The notes under the pieces were generated by a model. It searched no databases, was not told where the DNA came from, and saw only the letters and a list, made by a program, of their open reading frames with translations. A stretch of DNA of 64,000 bases from NCBI RefSeq assembly GCF_937616625.2, contig NC_065570.1:33983665-34047664 (forward strand), given 5' to 3'. Shown in pieces: positions 25,164 through 35,753 of this stretch (position 1 is its first letter; every line of letters starts with the position of its first letter). Position numbers and translations under genes: made by a program. This stretch comes from Mercurialis annua. Lineage: Eukaryota; Streptophyta; Magnoliopsida; Malpighiales; Euphorbiaceae.

Positions 25164-25182
25164 TCTATTGGGCAACAATAGG
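25164..25182 (+). promoter_or_regulatory. Conserved LTR hairpin, TR-GAG 5' LTR
   Basis: TCTATTG (25164-25170) pairs with CAATAGG (25176-25182), with one T-G wobble, around loop GGCAA. It is preceded by GAGCTA and followed by ACTGTGTGATCACCGGT. The 3' LTR keeps the same structure. Confidence 0.7.
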
Positions 25183-26345
25183 ACTGTGTGATCACCGGTG
25201 TTAATGAACTAGATGAGAGGTAAATATTATAAGCATACAAATTGAGATTAGGTTTTAAGCCAGATGCTTGCTAAGCGGCTTAAACCTAATGGGTAGTCCT
25301 GAGGTGGCAGTGATTTAAGTTCCGGCCCAGCAACCCTATACAGAGTCAAGATGGCTGTGATACATATGTATACAGCACATCCTGTATTAAACAAGAGTTG
25401 TGCATATGCATTATATATGATAGCACTATAACGTAAACAGGACTAGGGTTTCATTTGGATCGAGGACTGGTAATATTTTTATATACCGATATTTTGTCTA
25501 TACGCGATTTTGGTATTTAACTGTAAACCTATCTACTCAGTCAGAAATATTTATATTTCTGACCCCGTTGTGGTTTATCATTTTTCAGGTACCTAGCTAC
25601 CGGGTTCTGGTCGAGCTTCCACCCTTTTTCCATCAGGGAAGCTTATTCTGTTGTTATGTAAATAACACTTTAAACTCTTAGATGCTGCAATAGTGTATAT
25701 ATGTTTGATATCCCTGTGGCCACGTCATGGTTCCTCTGTCTATATACTCTGATAGGAACCTGACTTTGTCTAGTTCTAATAAGTGGCTACTTAATAGGCA
25801 TATGGTGTTTTATGGTGTCCCCTACGGGTGGCCGAGCTTCGTGTCTTTGGTCTGCAAAGACACTATGTGTAGTTTTAGCTGGCCTTACGTTTGTGTGCCT
25901 GCTGTGCATGTTTTTAATATGTTTGATATAACGCTTTGAAAAGGAAAGTGTTCGATAAATTTTATTAAACATATTGTTCGGGTGCGTGGTTTGAGACAGG
26001 GCTGCCTGCGAGGCAAGGCGCGTGAACTAAGTCCCTGTACCACCGCAACGGTTTTCAGAAATGCGCGTGGGTCAGAATAACTAGGGTTATTCAACCAGCA
26101 TTTCTGAAAACGCGATTTCGCTTATATGAATATTTTCAGAATGTGATTTCCACGTTAAACGGAAAAATGTTTTAACGATGTTTTCTGAAAACGGGTCGTA
26201 CGCGAGGTACGATCTATATTTATATTTAAGAGGCGAAAAATTTATAGAGGTTTTAGGCTTGCTACGGGTTTCGGAACAACCATTCCCATTCCCTAGCGCC
26301 GGTCTCGGCTCGAGTTTCGAGGCGGAAATCGGGTCGTGACAAGTG

Positions 26346-26357
26346 TGGTATCAGAGC
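26346..26357 (+). other. Primer binding site (tRNA-Met), TR-GAG
   Basis: TGGTATCAGAGC lies four bases after the LTR end. It matches the standard plant initiator tRNA-Met primer site used by chromoviruses. Confidence 0.9.
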
Positions 26358-26889
26358 AATGTTTTAGGACTTCAATGTCCGAAGTATTGTTGCTGATATA
26401 TATTAAGTAGAGGTATTAGAAGTCATAAAAAATTCCTAGTGAACTATTGCAGCAACATAGGATTCGAGTCATGTCTTGATCAGTTGTCAGTTATTGAATA
26501 CAATCAACTATAGATAGCAACTATACATGTGTGTAGTATGTATTGATATTTTGATCAGGAACACATGAGTTGTTTTTGTGTTCGAGACACGTTACAACTG
26601 ATAGAACATGTGAGATGTTCCTAAGTTGGAAACATGTTACAATCATGAAGTGGAATGGTCAGAACAGATGACCCGTATTCGAGGAGAATGGTTCTGTTTG
26701 AACACAGGACAATGCGAAGATTTCCTTTGAATTTTTGTTCGAGAAAATAGTTAGATTTTCTCTGGATTGTGTGTGATTGTTATGTGTTTTGCTTATATGG
26801 GTTTAATAGTTAATACCTGTTATATGAAAATGTGATTTTTCTATAATTATTACATACGGTACTTATGCTGAAAATTCATGTGTTTCAGT
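26358..26889 (+). other. Non-coding leader of TR-GAG with a conserved element
   Basis: This 532-bp leader holds GAACTATTGCAGCAACATAG followed by GATTCGAGTCATGTC (26441-26475), similar to the leaders of Tekay-2, E2 and E3. It ends in ATGTGTTTCAG, which looks like a 3' splice site just before the gag ATG. It is a candidate RNA packaging or dimerisation region; that role is an inference. Confidence 0.5.
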
Positions 26890-27726
26890 ATGTCTGGGCC
26901 AAGTAGAGCTCATACGCATGTGGGGTCTGATCCACATAATGTACCAGGTTTGCCTGTTATACCTGATACATCTGTTCCCATAGAGGCTGTTGACTCAACA
27001 TCAGCATGTGACATGGACATATGGGAGGATGCTATTGGAGTAGAGGAATTAGAGAGAATGTTGAATGAAGACATAAACAGTACTGGAAATAGTCATAGCT
27101 CTGTGTCTGAATCGACTGCTACGTCAGCTTATCTGGGATTTAAGGTAAAAGAGTTCTTAGCTGAGGTGGACCATCTAAGGAGGGTTCAACAGCAAATAAG
27201 ACACTCACCAAATCAGTCATGGGAATACGTGAGCGAGTGGGAGGTGCAAGAGAACCAAAGTTTGGATAGGTTGAGGGATTATATGGACAAGTATACTAGG
27301 GAAGATTTGAATGTGGAGGCATACACTGTTGAGTTTACGCGTTTATGCGAAGAGGTACCTGAGTTAGTTCGTGATGGTGAGGAAGTTGCGAGTAGGTACG
27401 TCAAAGGTTTGGGGCCTGAGTTCGAGGAACTCATGGCGGTAAAGTCAGATTCTGTGGCATATCTGGCTGGGCGTGCGAAGCAGATAGAGAGTAAGTTGAG
27501 GAGGAATGATATACCCCTCCAGCCGTACTATTACATCAAACCTGAAGAACCTACTGCTACATTTCCTAGGGTAGGAAACTCTGGACCCGCGAGGCACTAC
27601 AACCCCTACTTTGTTCCGCGAGGGGGAAAGGATAAGGGAAAACTAAAATTCCGCGGAGGGCGAGGTAAAGGCCCGATGATTCGTGAGGCGTTTCCGTCTT
27701 CGCGATCATCATCAGGTAATGTTTAG
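26890..27726 (+). CDS. gag: Gag-like protein of TR-GAG
   Basis: About 278 residues starting MSGPSRAHTH; an in-frame Met four codons upstream (26878) is less likely because TGTTTCAG, a possible splice acceptor, lies between. An acidic N-terminal third is followed by a retrotransposon gag domain (about 75-215) with FTRL, KGLGPEF and AKQIESKL motifs, matching the Tekay-2 gag segment at 34497-34907 (FTRL, KGLGPEF, ARQMETSL). The C-terminus is basic and Arg/Gly-rich (FRGGRGKG), with no CCHC zinc knuckle, so RNA binding may rest on the RGG-like tail. The frame is intact although nothing follows it, which suggests selection for the protein. It would build virus-like particles with enzymes supplied by a helper (inference). 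Confidence 0.8.
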   Translation: MSGPSRAHTHVGSDPHNVPGLPVIPDTSVPIEAVDSTSACDMDIWEDAIGVEELERMLNEDINSTGNSHSSVSESTATSAYLGFKVKEFLAEVDHLRRVQQQIRHSPNQSWEYVSEWEVQENQSLDRLRDYMDKYTREDLNVEAYTVEFTRLCEEVPELVRDGEEVASRYVKGLGPEFEELMAVKSDSVAYLAGRAKQIESKLRRNDIPLQPYYYIKPEEPTATFPRVGNSGPARHYNPYFVPRGGKDKGKLKFRGGRGKGPMIREAFPSSRSSSGNV

Positions 27727-30687
27727 TTATGTGTTTAATGTTTAAGTTAGTATGTTTATGTGTTTTCAATATTCACATTAGAATTGGAAAACATAAACTA
27801 CAAATATAAATCATATCCTTAAACAAAAAGAAATACACATATAAGTAAACATTAAAAGTAAATGATAAATGAGAATTGATAAGTTAGGGATGTTAGAAAC
27901 GTGCATCCTTAAAATAGAAATCAATAATTATTGATAAACAACCAAATGATGTGAAGTAATAATAATCCTAATGTGAGAATAAATTATTAGGATTAAGAAA
28001 CTTGAAATGTTACGGAGAAGTAGTTTGAAAGAAGCTTACAGAGTGAGTATATAGTTTTGTTTTTAAATAATGTATTATTGTGCTCAGATGCATCATGAAT
28101 GCACATTGCAACAATCACTATAGAAAAAGGATCACTTGAATTCCATATACCTATACAAAAATGATTTTGTTAGGACATGCATCATGTATATTGTATATCA
28201 AAGAGAAACTGAATTGTATAGCAACTCTTTGGGGATGAGAGATGTCATCACCCTGAGCCACAATTATACAAAACTTTTAAAATGTGAATTGTTAGATTCA
28301 CAGTTTTGAAGAGATGAAATTAAAGAAAATCCAGCTGGTACACACATATATACTTATATATGTGGGTGAATATGTGTATATGCACATATGTTTGAAACGA
28401 TTGTTTTGAGAAACCATTTGTTTATTAAACAAAATTTTTGTGAAATAAATTGTTGAGAAACAATTTATTTATAAAACAAACTGTATTTGTTTTAAAATGT
28501 AAGTATACTCGAACGAAAACTCTGTAATAAAGTCAAGGTAGGATACAAGATAGCCAAGATAAGATGTGATTTTTATTGTTCATAATAAACAATAAAGATC
28601 TGGATTCTAATGTTTCATTCCGAAACATCAGAAATACTAAGGATTGAGAAAAAAATGAGAATTTACATTCTTACTCTGAGATAGACTGAGAGGTAAGTCT
28701 AGTGATGGACTTTTATGATAAATAAAAGTTCAAGAGTAGATAATAGAAGATAATTGCGATTAAGATAAGAGAGAGTAGGATATAATTAAACACAACTCGG
28801 TTAGTTTGACTTCAAGTAACTGTCGGTGAACAAAGTCATACGCATGTGTTTAATTAAAATGGATTTGAGATTGGTCTTACAGACAGAGCAGATGTCAGTA
28901 ATGGACATATCTCTTAAATCCAAACGAGTGGTTAGATAAACCAAAACTCATAAGTCTGAGAGGAGTAAACCTCAGCACTTAACCAATAAATAACAACGAA
29001 TAGTTAAAAGAAAGATGAAAAAAAAAGGAAAATAATTTTCAGAACTAAGTAGTTATACTACTAGATCTGATTTGAATAAAGAGAGTCGTTGATTATGTTA
29101 ACGACTGACAGACTTTGTGAAGTCGTATCAAAGAAAGTATTCATTAATAAATAATTATTAATTATTTAATGAATAAACAATATACTTAAATAGTATAATA
29201 AACCTTGGATTAACATAAATGGAAATGTTATCAAGGTGAGAAAGAGATAAAAATAGTGAACTGAAGGATTAAGTTTCAGATATTATCTGGAAACTAACAA
29301 AGAGTAGTAAAACCCTAGTAACTAGTAATCGAACCGTTAGATCGGTTTGATATTGGGATAGGATAATCCCAGGACGGTTATCTAAGTTTTAACCGTTGCG
29401 ATCGTTGAATGGAGCGTTACAAGGTGTTCGATGATGGAGGTGATGCTGTGAAACTTGCGTGAATTTTTGACAGTGAGCCAAAAGCGCAAGTGATCACGAT
29501 AATAAGTGTAAACTTTAATTAACTTGGAATTATCAACATAAGCTCCATATATGTATAAAAAATAAATTTGAAAACTGTATTGAGACAGTAATTTCAAAAG
29601 ATAAAAATTCCGAGAACCGAGGCTTATGAATAGGAAGTCGAGGCTGACTGGTAACGGAATATACATGTAGTATACATGTATTTTAAGTGTCAGGCCAGAA
29701 ATGCATAATGCATGGCCGACTAAAAGTGGAAAATATTTATTGAACATTTTGTTTTAGTGTAAAATGTTTTGAAATTGGAGCTAAAGTTGATAATCAGTTA
29801 ATTAAACGCGATAGTAACAGCTATAGTACAGTTATGAAAAAAAAAACTGTTAGCTGTGAACAAGGAAGATATGTATATGGAGAAGAAGTTAAGAAGTCTA
29901 ATTAACATTGGATATCCCGAAAACTAGTAATGGAAATATAGTTTTGCGGTGATTGTAAAGGACGTTAAAAGGTGTTTTACGATAAGATAGTTAGATTATA
30001 ACCACACCCACTCTTATACAACCACATTCCGGTAAGAGAGAAGATTAGTTACCCAATCTGTAACAGGAAGTTACAATAGATTGAGGAGTAAATAAAAGGA
30101 CATTCTATACAAGGTATAGAAATGTAAGGAAACTAAAAGATGAGTAGTTAGTTTATAAAACTGTAATCATAAAACATACTAAAAGTCATCTCAATAATAA
30201 GATGAGCCATAAACAAACAACTAAGGTTGAAAAGAAAACAAAAGAAAGAAAAATAGAATAAATGAGTATGTATGACAAAGGTGATATACTAAAAGAGGAG
30301 TTATCAGAAGCTAGCAAAGGTAACCTAGTTTTATGGTAACCCTGGAGTAAGTTAAATGGTATTAACTTATACCTACCTACTTGGATCGCTTAGCAAGAAA
30401 GAGACTAGAAATTAGTTCTTAAAATGCATTGCAGGACGCTAAGTTAAGGAGTAAAAGGTATTCTATACGGGTTATAGGATCAAGAGGAGTATAGAAAGTG
30501 GATAATCTGTTTGTAGAACGGAAGTTCAAACAGATGATATGAACAACAGCGAGGAAGAGAGATATGATTGAGAATGCCAGTCAAGATGGTGCTATGCTTT
30601 CCGAAGCATGAAGTAAGATTAAGTATGAGTAAAGTTTGGATTATAAGTGAAAAGTAAGTATATGTAAATTCGAGAACGAATTTTTAT
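27727..30687 (+). other. Non-coding internal region of TR-GAG
   Basis: About 3 kb without credible genes, rich in A and G on the plus strand. It contains a 34-nt box shared with E2 and E3 (28221-28254), a splice-donor-like GTAAGTATACTCGAACGAAA and ACTCTG (28499-28524), and a long inverted-type stretch around 28400-28480 made of AAACAAATTTATT variants. The 3' end carries the TTCGAGAACGAATTTTTATA motif before the polypurine tract. Confidence 0.7.
28221..28254 (+). other. 34-nt box shared by three non-coding elements, TR-GAG copy
   Basis: Begins GCAACTCTTTGGGGATGAGA and ends GATGTCATCACCCT. Nearly identical copies lie at 43680-43713 (E2) and, reversed, 48026-48059 (E3). The surrounding sequence is much less similar, so the box is under some constraint. 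Confidence 0.75.
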
Positions 30688-30700
30688 AAGGGGGAGAGAA
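30688..30700 (+). other. Polypurine tract of TR-GAG
   Basis: A purine run ending AAGGGGGAGAGAA sits directly before the 3' LTR. Confidence 0.85.
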
Positions 30701-33700
30701 TGTAATAACCCGCAAATTTAAGAGTTAAAATATAGCCACGTGTCTAATATTTTATTAGACGGGAGTAGGTAAATTAAATTTAAAGATAAATTTAATTTAC
30801 AAGTGTCCCTAAATTTTAATATGGCTATAAGATTACAAATTTAAATTTTTAGAATTTAAATTTGATTAACTATATAGTTAACGGAGAGAATATGGATTTA
30901 TGAATTGGGTGCAGAATAATTCATAAGTCCCTAGCGAATATTTTTGGTGCCAATATTCGCGGAATATTTTAAAAAGGTTATCGTGAAAATTTGATAAAAT
31001 TTGGAAGCAGAAATTTTATCAAGCGCAGTTAATGCGGGCTTAATAAATCAAAAATAATTTATTAAGAATAAAATATAAGTCGGATGGGAATAAAAATAAT
31101 ATTTTTATTCTTTCTATATTTTATTTGATTTTTGGTAAAATTTTTACGAAATTTGGAAATCGTTTCCGTTTAGGCCACGGACGACTAGTTTAGAAGTTGG
31201 TTTAAAGTGCATGATTGAGCTAGTATTAAACTGCACTTTATCCAAAACTACATATATAAACATTAGGTTGTAAATTAGAGGCAGAGGCCTCATTCTTTCA
31301 TTTTGAAAGAATAAAAAGAGCTGCTTAGCTCTCTGAAGTGCGGCGACAATTAGGGTTTCGGCCGTTCGATCCGTTTCTCGATTCTAACTCAATTTTTTCA
31401 ACGATTACTCACGTAATCGAGGTATTATATCCGTATTACACGTTTATTTCGATTTATTTCGAATATAAACTCGTTTATAAACGGTTACCGTATCGAATTA
31501 TCGTTTTTAACGTCTGTATTGATTTTGAATTGTGTATACGTGATTATTGGACGTTAGAATAGCGTTTTGGACGTTTTAAGCAGGACGGGAGGTCCCGGAA
31601 ATTCGTTTCCGGGGCTGTGCGGGTACGCAGCCCGCTGTGCGACCGCACAACATAGTGTCCGGGCGCACACTATGCTGTGCGGACGCACAGCATGATAATG
31701 CTGTGCGACCGCACAGCCAAGCTGTGCGATCGCACAGTTTGTACTGTGCGACCGCACAGTACTGCTGTGCGGGCGCACAGCAACCCCGACGGGTTGTCGG
31801 GGTTTGTTTCTTTCGAGATTTTCGGGGGACTTTCCGGGGGCGATTCCGACGTGCTTTCGCCTAATAACCCGAGGTGTTTTCCAACCGAACCTAAAACATT
31901 TTTAATAAATGTTTTTAAACTAAAGTTAGATATTTTAAAATGATAACTTGTGATAGAAGAAAGTGAAAAGGTTTTATAACATATACCTAAAGACTTTTAA
32001 AAGGAGATTTTAAAAGTAAGGTTAAACGTTTATAATGGACTTTAAAAGAGTTAAAGTCAACGTTTAAACGGTTTTAAAGATTTAGCAATCAGTTTTGCTA
32101 AATACTTAGTATATGACCGAAAATTGTTTTGACAACTAGGTCTATACTATAAATGGTTTTCTTTAGGTATTGTGATACCTAAAATAACTTCCAGAGAGAA
32201 GTTAGAACGTTTTCTCAAAACGAGAATTTATAATATGGTTTTAAAAGAAAACAGACCATAAGTGTTACGTGTTAAATGATTATATGTTTGACCTAGATCT
32301 GGGTTTAAGGACCTTGAAGTTTTATAGGAAACATATATTGATGTGTTTTATCCTGTTTGCTTTGTGTGTTTAGTCCGACCAGCTAGCCAGCAGTCTGACC
32401 ACAATCACAGGATTAAGTTCCAGACCTAGCGGTGTTTGTGAGTTCATTTGTTTACTTTTGAATATTAGTATTCAATTGTTTTAACTCCATAAATCGCACT
32501 AAGTATGAAACTTAGCCAAGGAAGATCCACTGAAACGAGCTATCTATTGGGCAACAATAGGACTGTGTGATCACCGGTGTTAATGAACTAGATGAGAGGT
32601 AAATATTATAAGCATACAAATTGAGATTAGGTTTTAAGCCAGATGCTTGCTAAGCGGCTTAAACCTAATGGGTAGTCCTGAGGTGGCAGTGATTTAAGTT
32701 CCGGCCCAGCAACCCTATACAGAGTCAAGATGGCTGTGATACATATGTATACAGCACATCCTGTATTAAACAAGAGTTGTGCATATGCATTATATATGAT
32801 AGCACTATAACGTAAACAGGACTAGGGTTTCATTTGGATCGAGGACTGGTAATATTTTTATATACCGATATTTTGTCTATACGTGATTTTGGTATTTAAC
32901 TGTAAACCTATCTACTCACTCAGAAATATTTATATTTCTGACCCCGTTGATGTTTATCATTTTTCAGTTACCTAGCTACCGGGTTCTGGTCGAGCTTCCA
33001 CCCTTTTTCCATCAGGGAAGCTTATTCTGTTGTTATGTAAATAACACTTTAAACTCTTAGATGCTGCAATAGTGTATATATGTTTGATATGCCTGTGGCC
33101 ACGTCATGGTTCCTCTGTCTATATACTCTGATAGGAACTTGACTTTGTCTAGTTCTAATAAGTGGCTACTTAATAGGCATATGGTGTTTTATGGTGTCCC
33201 CTACGGGTGGCCGAGCTTCGTGTCTTTGGTCTGCAAAGACACTGTGTGTAGTTTTAGCTGGCCTTACGTTTGTGTGCCTGCTGTGCATGTTTTTAATATG
33301 TTTGATATAACGCTTTGAAAAGGAAAGTGTTCGATAAATTTTATTAAACATATTGTTCGGCTGCGTGGTTTGAGACAGGGCTGCCTGCGAGGCAAGGCGC
33401 GTGAGCTAAGTCCCTGTACCACCGCACCGGTTTTCAGAAATGCGCGTGGGTCAGAATAACTAGGGTTATTCAACCAGCATTTCTGAAAACGCGATTTCGC
33501 TTATATGAATATTTTCATAATGTGATTTCCACGTTAAACGGAAAAATGTTTTAACGGTGTTTTCTGAAAACGGGTCGTACGCGAGGTACGATCTATATTT
33601 ATATTTAGGAGGCGAAAAATTTATAGAGGTTTTAGACTTGCTACGGGTTTCGGAACAACCATTCCCATTCCCTAGCGCCGGTCTCGGCTCGAGTTTCGAG

Positions 33701-33720
33701 GCGGAAATCGGGTCGTGACA
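30701..33720 (+). repeat. 3' LTR of TR-GAG
   Basis: 3020 bp. It matches 23300-26341 almost throughout; the length difference is mostly one hairpin unit missing from the cluster at about 31610-31782. It ends GGGTCGTGACA, followed by the ATGTC duplication and the Tekay-2 protease region. Confidence 0.95.
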
Positions 33721-33725
33721 ATGTC

Positions 33726-35447
33726 ACTAACTTCTCGCGACAATCCACACTCGCATAATGTCGAGCTAACCAATCCATACCTAATATAACATCAAATGCT
33801 AGTACTTCTAGCAAAATTAGATCGGCAAGCAATTCTCGTCCTTGAACATTCACAGGACAAGACGAATAAACTATGTCCGCATCCATACTTTCACCCATTG
33901 GCGTGGCTACTGATAATGGATTTTGCAAGTAAGCGGGTTGCTTTCCCATCTTAATCGCAAAACTCGGTGAAACAAATGAATGTGTTACACCCGGATCAAA
34001 TAATACTAAAGCATCTATAGAGGCTATAGTAAAAATACCTTGCACAACTGCATTAGATGCTTGAGCCTCTTGTGGGTTTAGTGCAAACACCCTGGCTTGA
34101 CTCCCCTCCGCTTGAGAGTTCTGACCAGTACCTCTTCCTACACCATTTCTTCCTCCCCCTCGATTATTACCAAAACCTCTTGCTCTCTAACTAGTAAACG
34201 TACTACCAGTTTGACCTTGCCCAGATGCCGCCGGAAACATAGGTCTCCGCTGCTGCTGAAAAGGTTGAGCAACACTGGCAGCAGACCCTTGTGCCCCTGA
34301 CATCGGACACTGTCTTGCATAATGGCCTGGTTGGCCATAAACAAAGCACGCTCCTGGAGCAAGATGACACACTCCATAGTGTTTCCTCCGACAATTCTGG
34401 CAATATGGAGTTAAAACTCCAGAACTTCCTGAGCTATGTCCACTTGAACTAGCTCCAGGGGTATTGAAACGCTTATTACTCTTCCCTTTAAAATTTTTAC
34501 GTCGCGGTCCAGTAAAACCACATTTGTGTATTGGCTGTCGCACCAACTTGATCACTCCTTGTCGACACTGGTGTAGTAGAATTTACAATTCTGCCAAACT
34601 GTACCAACGAAGTCTCCATCTGACGTGCACTGTCTATCAGCTTGATCAAATCTCGGTTCACATCAGAAACAAGGCTAATAAACTCGGGTCCTAAACCCTT
34701 GATAAAACTCGCATTCGCCCTTGCTGGATCAGCCATCAAATCAGGTGCAAATCTTCCCAACCTAGTGAACTCCGTCACATATTCTTGCACTGACCTATTT
34801 CCTCTTCTCAAATTCAGCAATTGATCTCGATAACTCTCGGTCACAGAAAATGGCAGATAAAATTCTCTGTACCGATTAACAAACTCTGCCCAGGTCATTT
34901 GATTCATCGTAGGTTGAATTATACGTCGAAATCAATCTTTTGCTGGTCCTTTCATTGACATTTCAACTAACAAGATTGAATGTCTCTCGTCAGCCTGCAA
35001 ACGTCTAGCATTACGCTCAACTTCCTCAAGAAAATCTAATGCATCTCCTAAACCATCAAATTCTGCTGGTTTGAGCCGCATATAAGCCAAAACACTGTCT
35101 CTATCGACATTTGCACCAACACGCTGTTGTTGGTTCAATAATTGCTCCCTATGCATAGCCTGATTCTCCACTTGGTTAGCTTGCATAGCTGCAACTCCAG
35201 CTAAGAACTGATTAAAGTCAAAGCCTGGCGCGTTAGGTTGTTGTGGTATCCCAGGAGCCTGAACCGGTTCTTGTTCCTCCACAGCTTGACCTCTAGCTCT
35301 ACCTCTAGGTCTACCACGCCCACGGCCTCTACCTGCTACGTTGGCCGGTTCATGTTGCCCTATATGCACATACGACTCATCATGAGCCTCTTCAGGTGCA
35401 TCTCGTATCATCGCAGCTCGACCACGAGTTTGCCTTTGGTCAGCCAT
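33726..35447 (-). pseudogene. gag: Tekay-2 gag and protease, broken
   Basis: Gag probably starts at the ATG 35445-35447 (MADQRQTRGR), with a Gly/Arg-rich N-terminus (GRGRGRGRPRGRARG) and a gag domain. TGA at 34932-34934 stands where the family has Trp. The frame shifts near 34500-34560, and a following frame carries a CCHC-type zinc knuckle (about 34307-34348) whose second Cys is Tyr (TAT, 34337-34339). The aspartic protease reads LFDPGVTHSF; the family has Asp-Ser-Gly or Asp-Thr-Gly, so the active site is altered (CCG codon 33992-33994). GMDWL follows, as in related proteases. The region ends at the TR-GAG insertion, and the frame picks up again at 23294. Confidence 0.9.
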
Positions 35448-35644
35448 CCTAACCAATTCAAACCACACTGCAATCAAATGAAGAACAACAAATACAAATC
35501 CAACATGAACGCATATAACCATCTCCATGGTCACACTCCACGTGCTCATGCGTATCACAATATATAACTCATATCAGACACATTCTAAATTCACAACCTA
35601 AGGAAAAACTGAATATTTCACAATTAAATGATGACATATCAAGG

Positions 35645-35677
35645 ACATGACTCAAATCCTATTGCTGCAGTAGTTCC
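35645..35677 (-). other. Conserved leader element of Tekay-2
   Basis: In element sense it reads GAACTACTGCAGCAATAGGA followed by TTTGAGTCATGTC. It lies about 60 bases after the PBS and contains the palindrome CTGCAG. Matching text stands at the same place in TR-GAG (26441-26475), E2 (43111-43145) and E3 (50167-50200). It is a candidate packaging or dimerisation signal. Confidence 0.55.
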
Positions 35678-35737
35678 TTAAACCCTATTACTCGAGTATC
35701 GGCAATGTTACTGTAGACACTCCAGTTCTACAACATT

Positions 35738-35749
35738 GCTCTGATACCA
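35738..35749 (-). other. Primer binding site (tRNA-Met), Tekay-2
   Basis: The minus strand reads TGGTATCAGAGC four bases after the end of the 5' LTR. Confidence 0.9.
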
Positions 35750-35753
35750 ACTT

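Larger units (their letters stand above)
23300..26341 (+). repeat. 5' LTR of TR-GAG
   Basis: 3042 bp, TGTAATAACCCG to GGGTCGTGACA. It contains a TATA box (23847-23860), nine TGTGCG-type hairpin units (about 24210-24405), the conserved hairpin (25164-25182) and the terminal CTTGCTACGGG module. Compared with the 3' LTR it differs by scattered substitutions and by one extra roughly 22-bp hairpin unit. Confidence 0.95.
23300..33720 (+). mobile_element. TR-GAG: gag-only non-autonomous LTR retrotransposon nested in Tekay-2
   Basis: Target duplication ATGTC at 23295-23299 and 33721-33725. LTRs at 23300-26341 and 30701-33720 are nearly identical, PBS at 26346-26357, one gag frame at 26890-27726, about 3 kb of non-coding DNA, and a polypurine tract at about 30688-30700. 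There is no protease, RT, RNase H or integrase. The LTR ends and hairpin clusters resemble those of Tekay-2, so Tekay-2-type elements are the likely source of enzymes (inference). It is the youngest visible insertion in this stack. Confidence 0.95.

Noticed and set aside
25727..26094. Short frames in the TR-GAG LTR, repeated at 33106-33473
   Set aside because: They occur identically in both LTRs because the LTRs are copies, and match nothing known.
27566..27769. A minus-strand frame opposite the TR-GAG gag
   Set aside because: It is a shadow of the sense gag frame.
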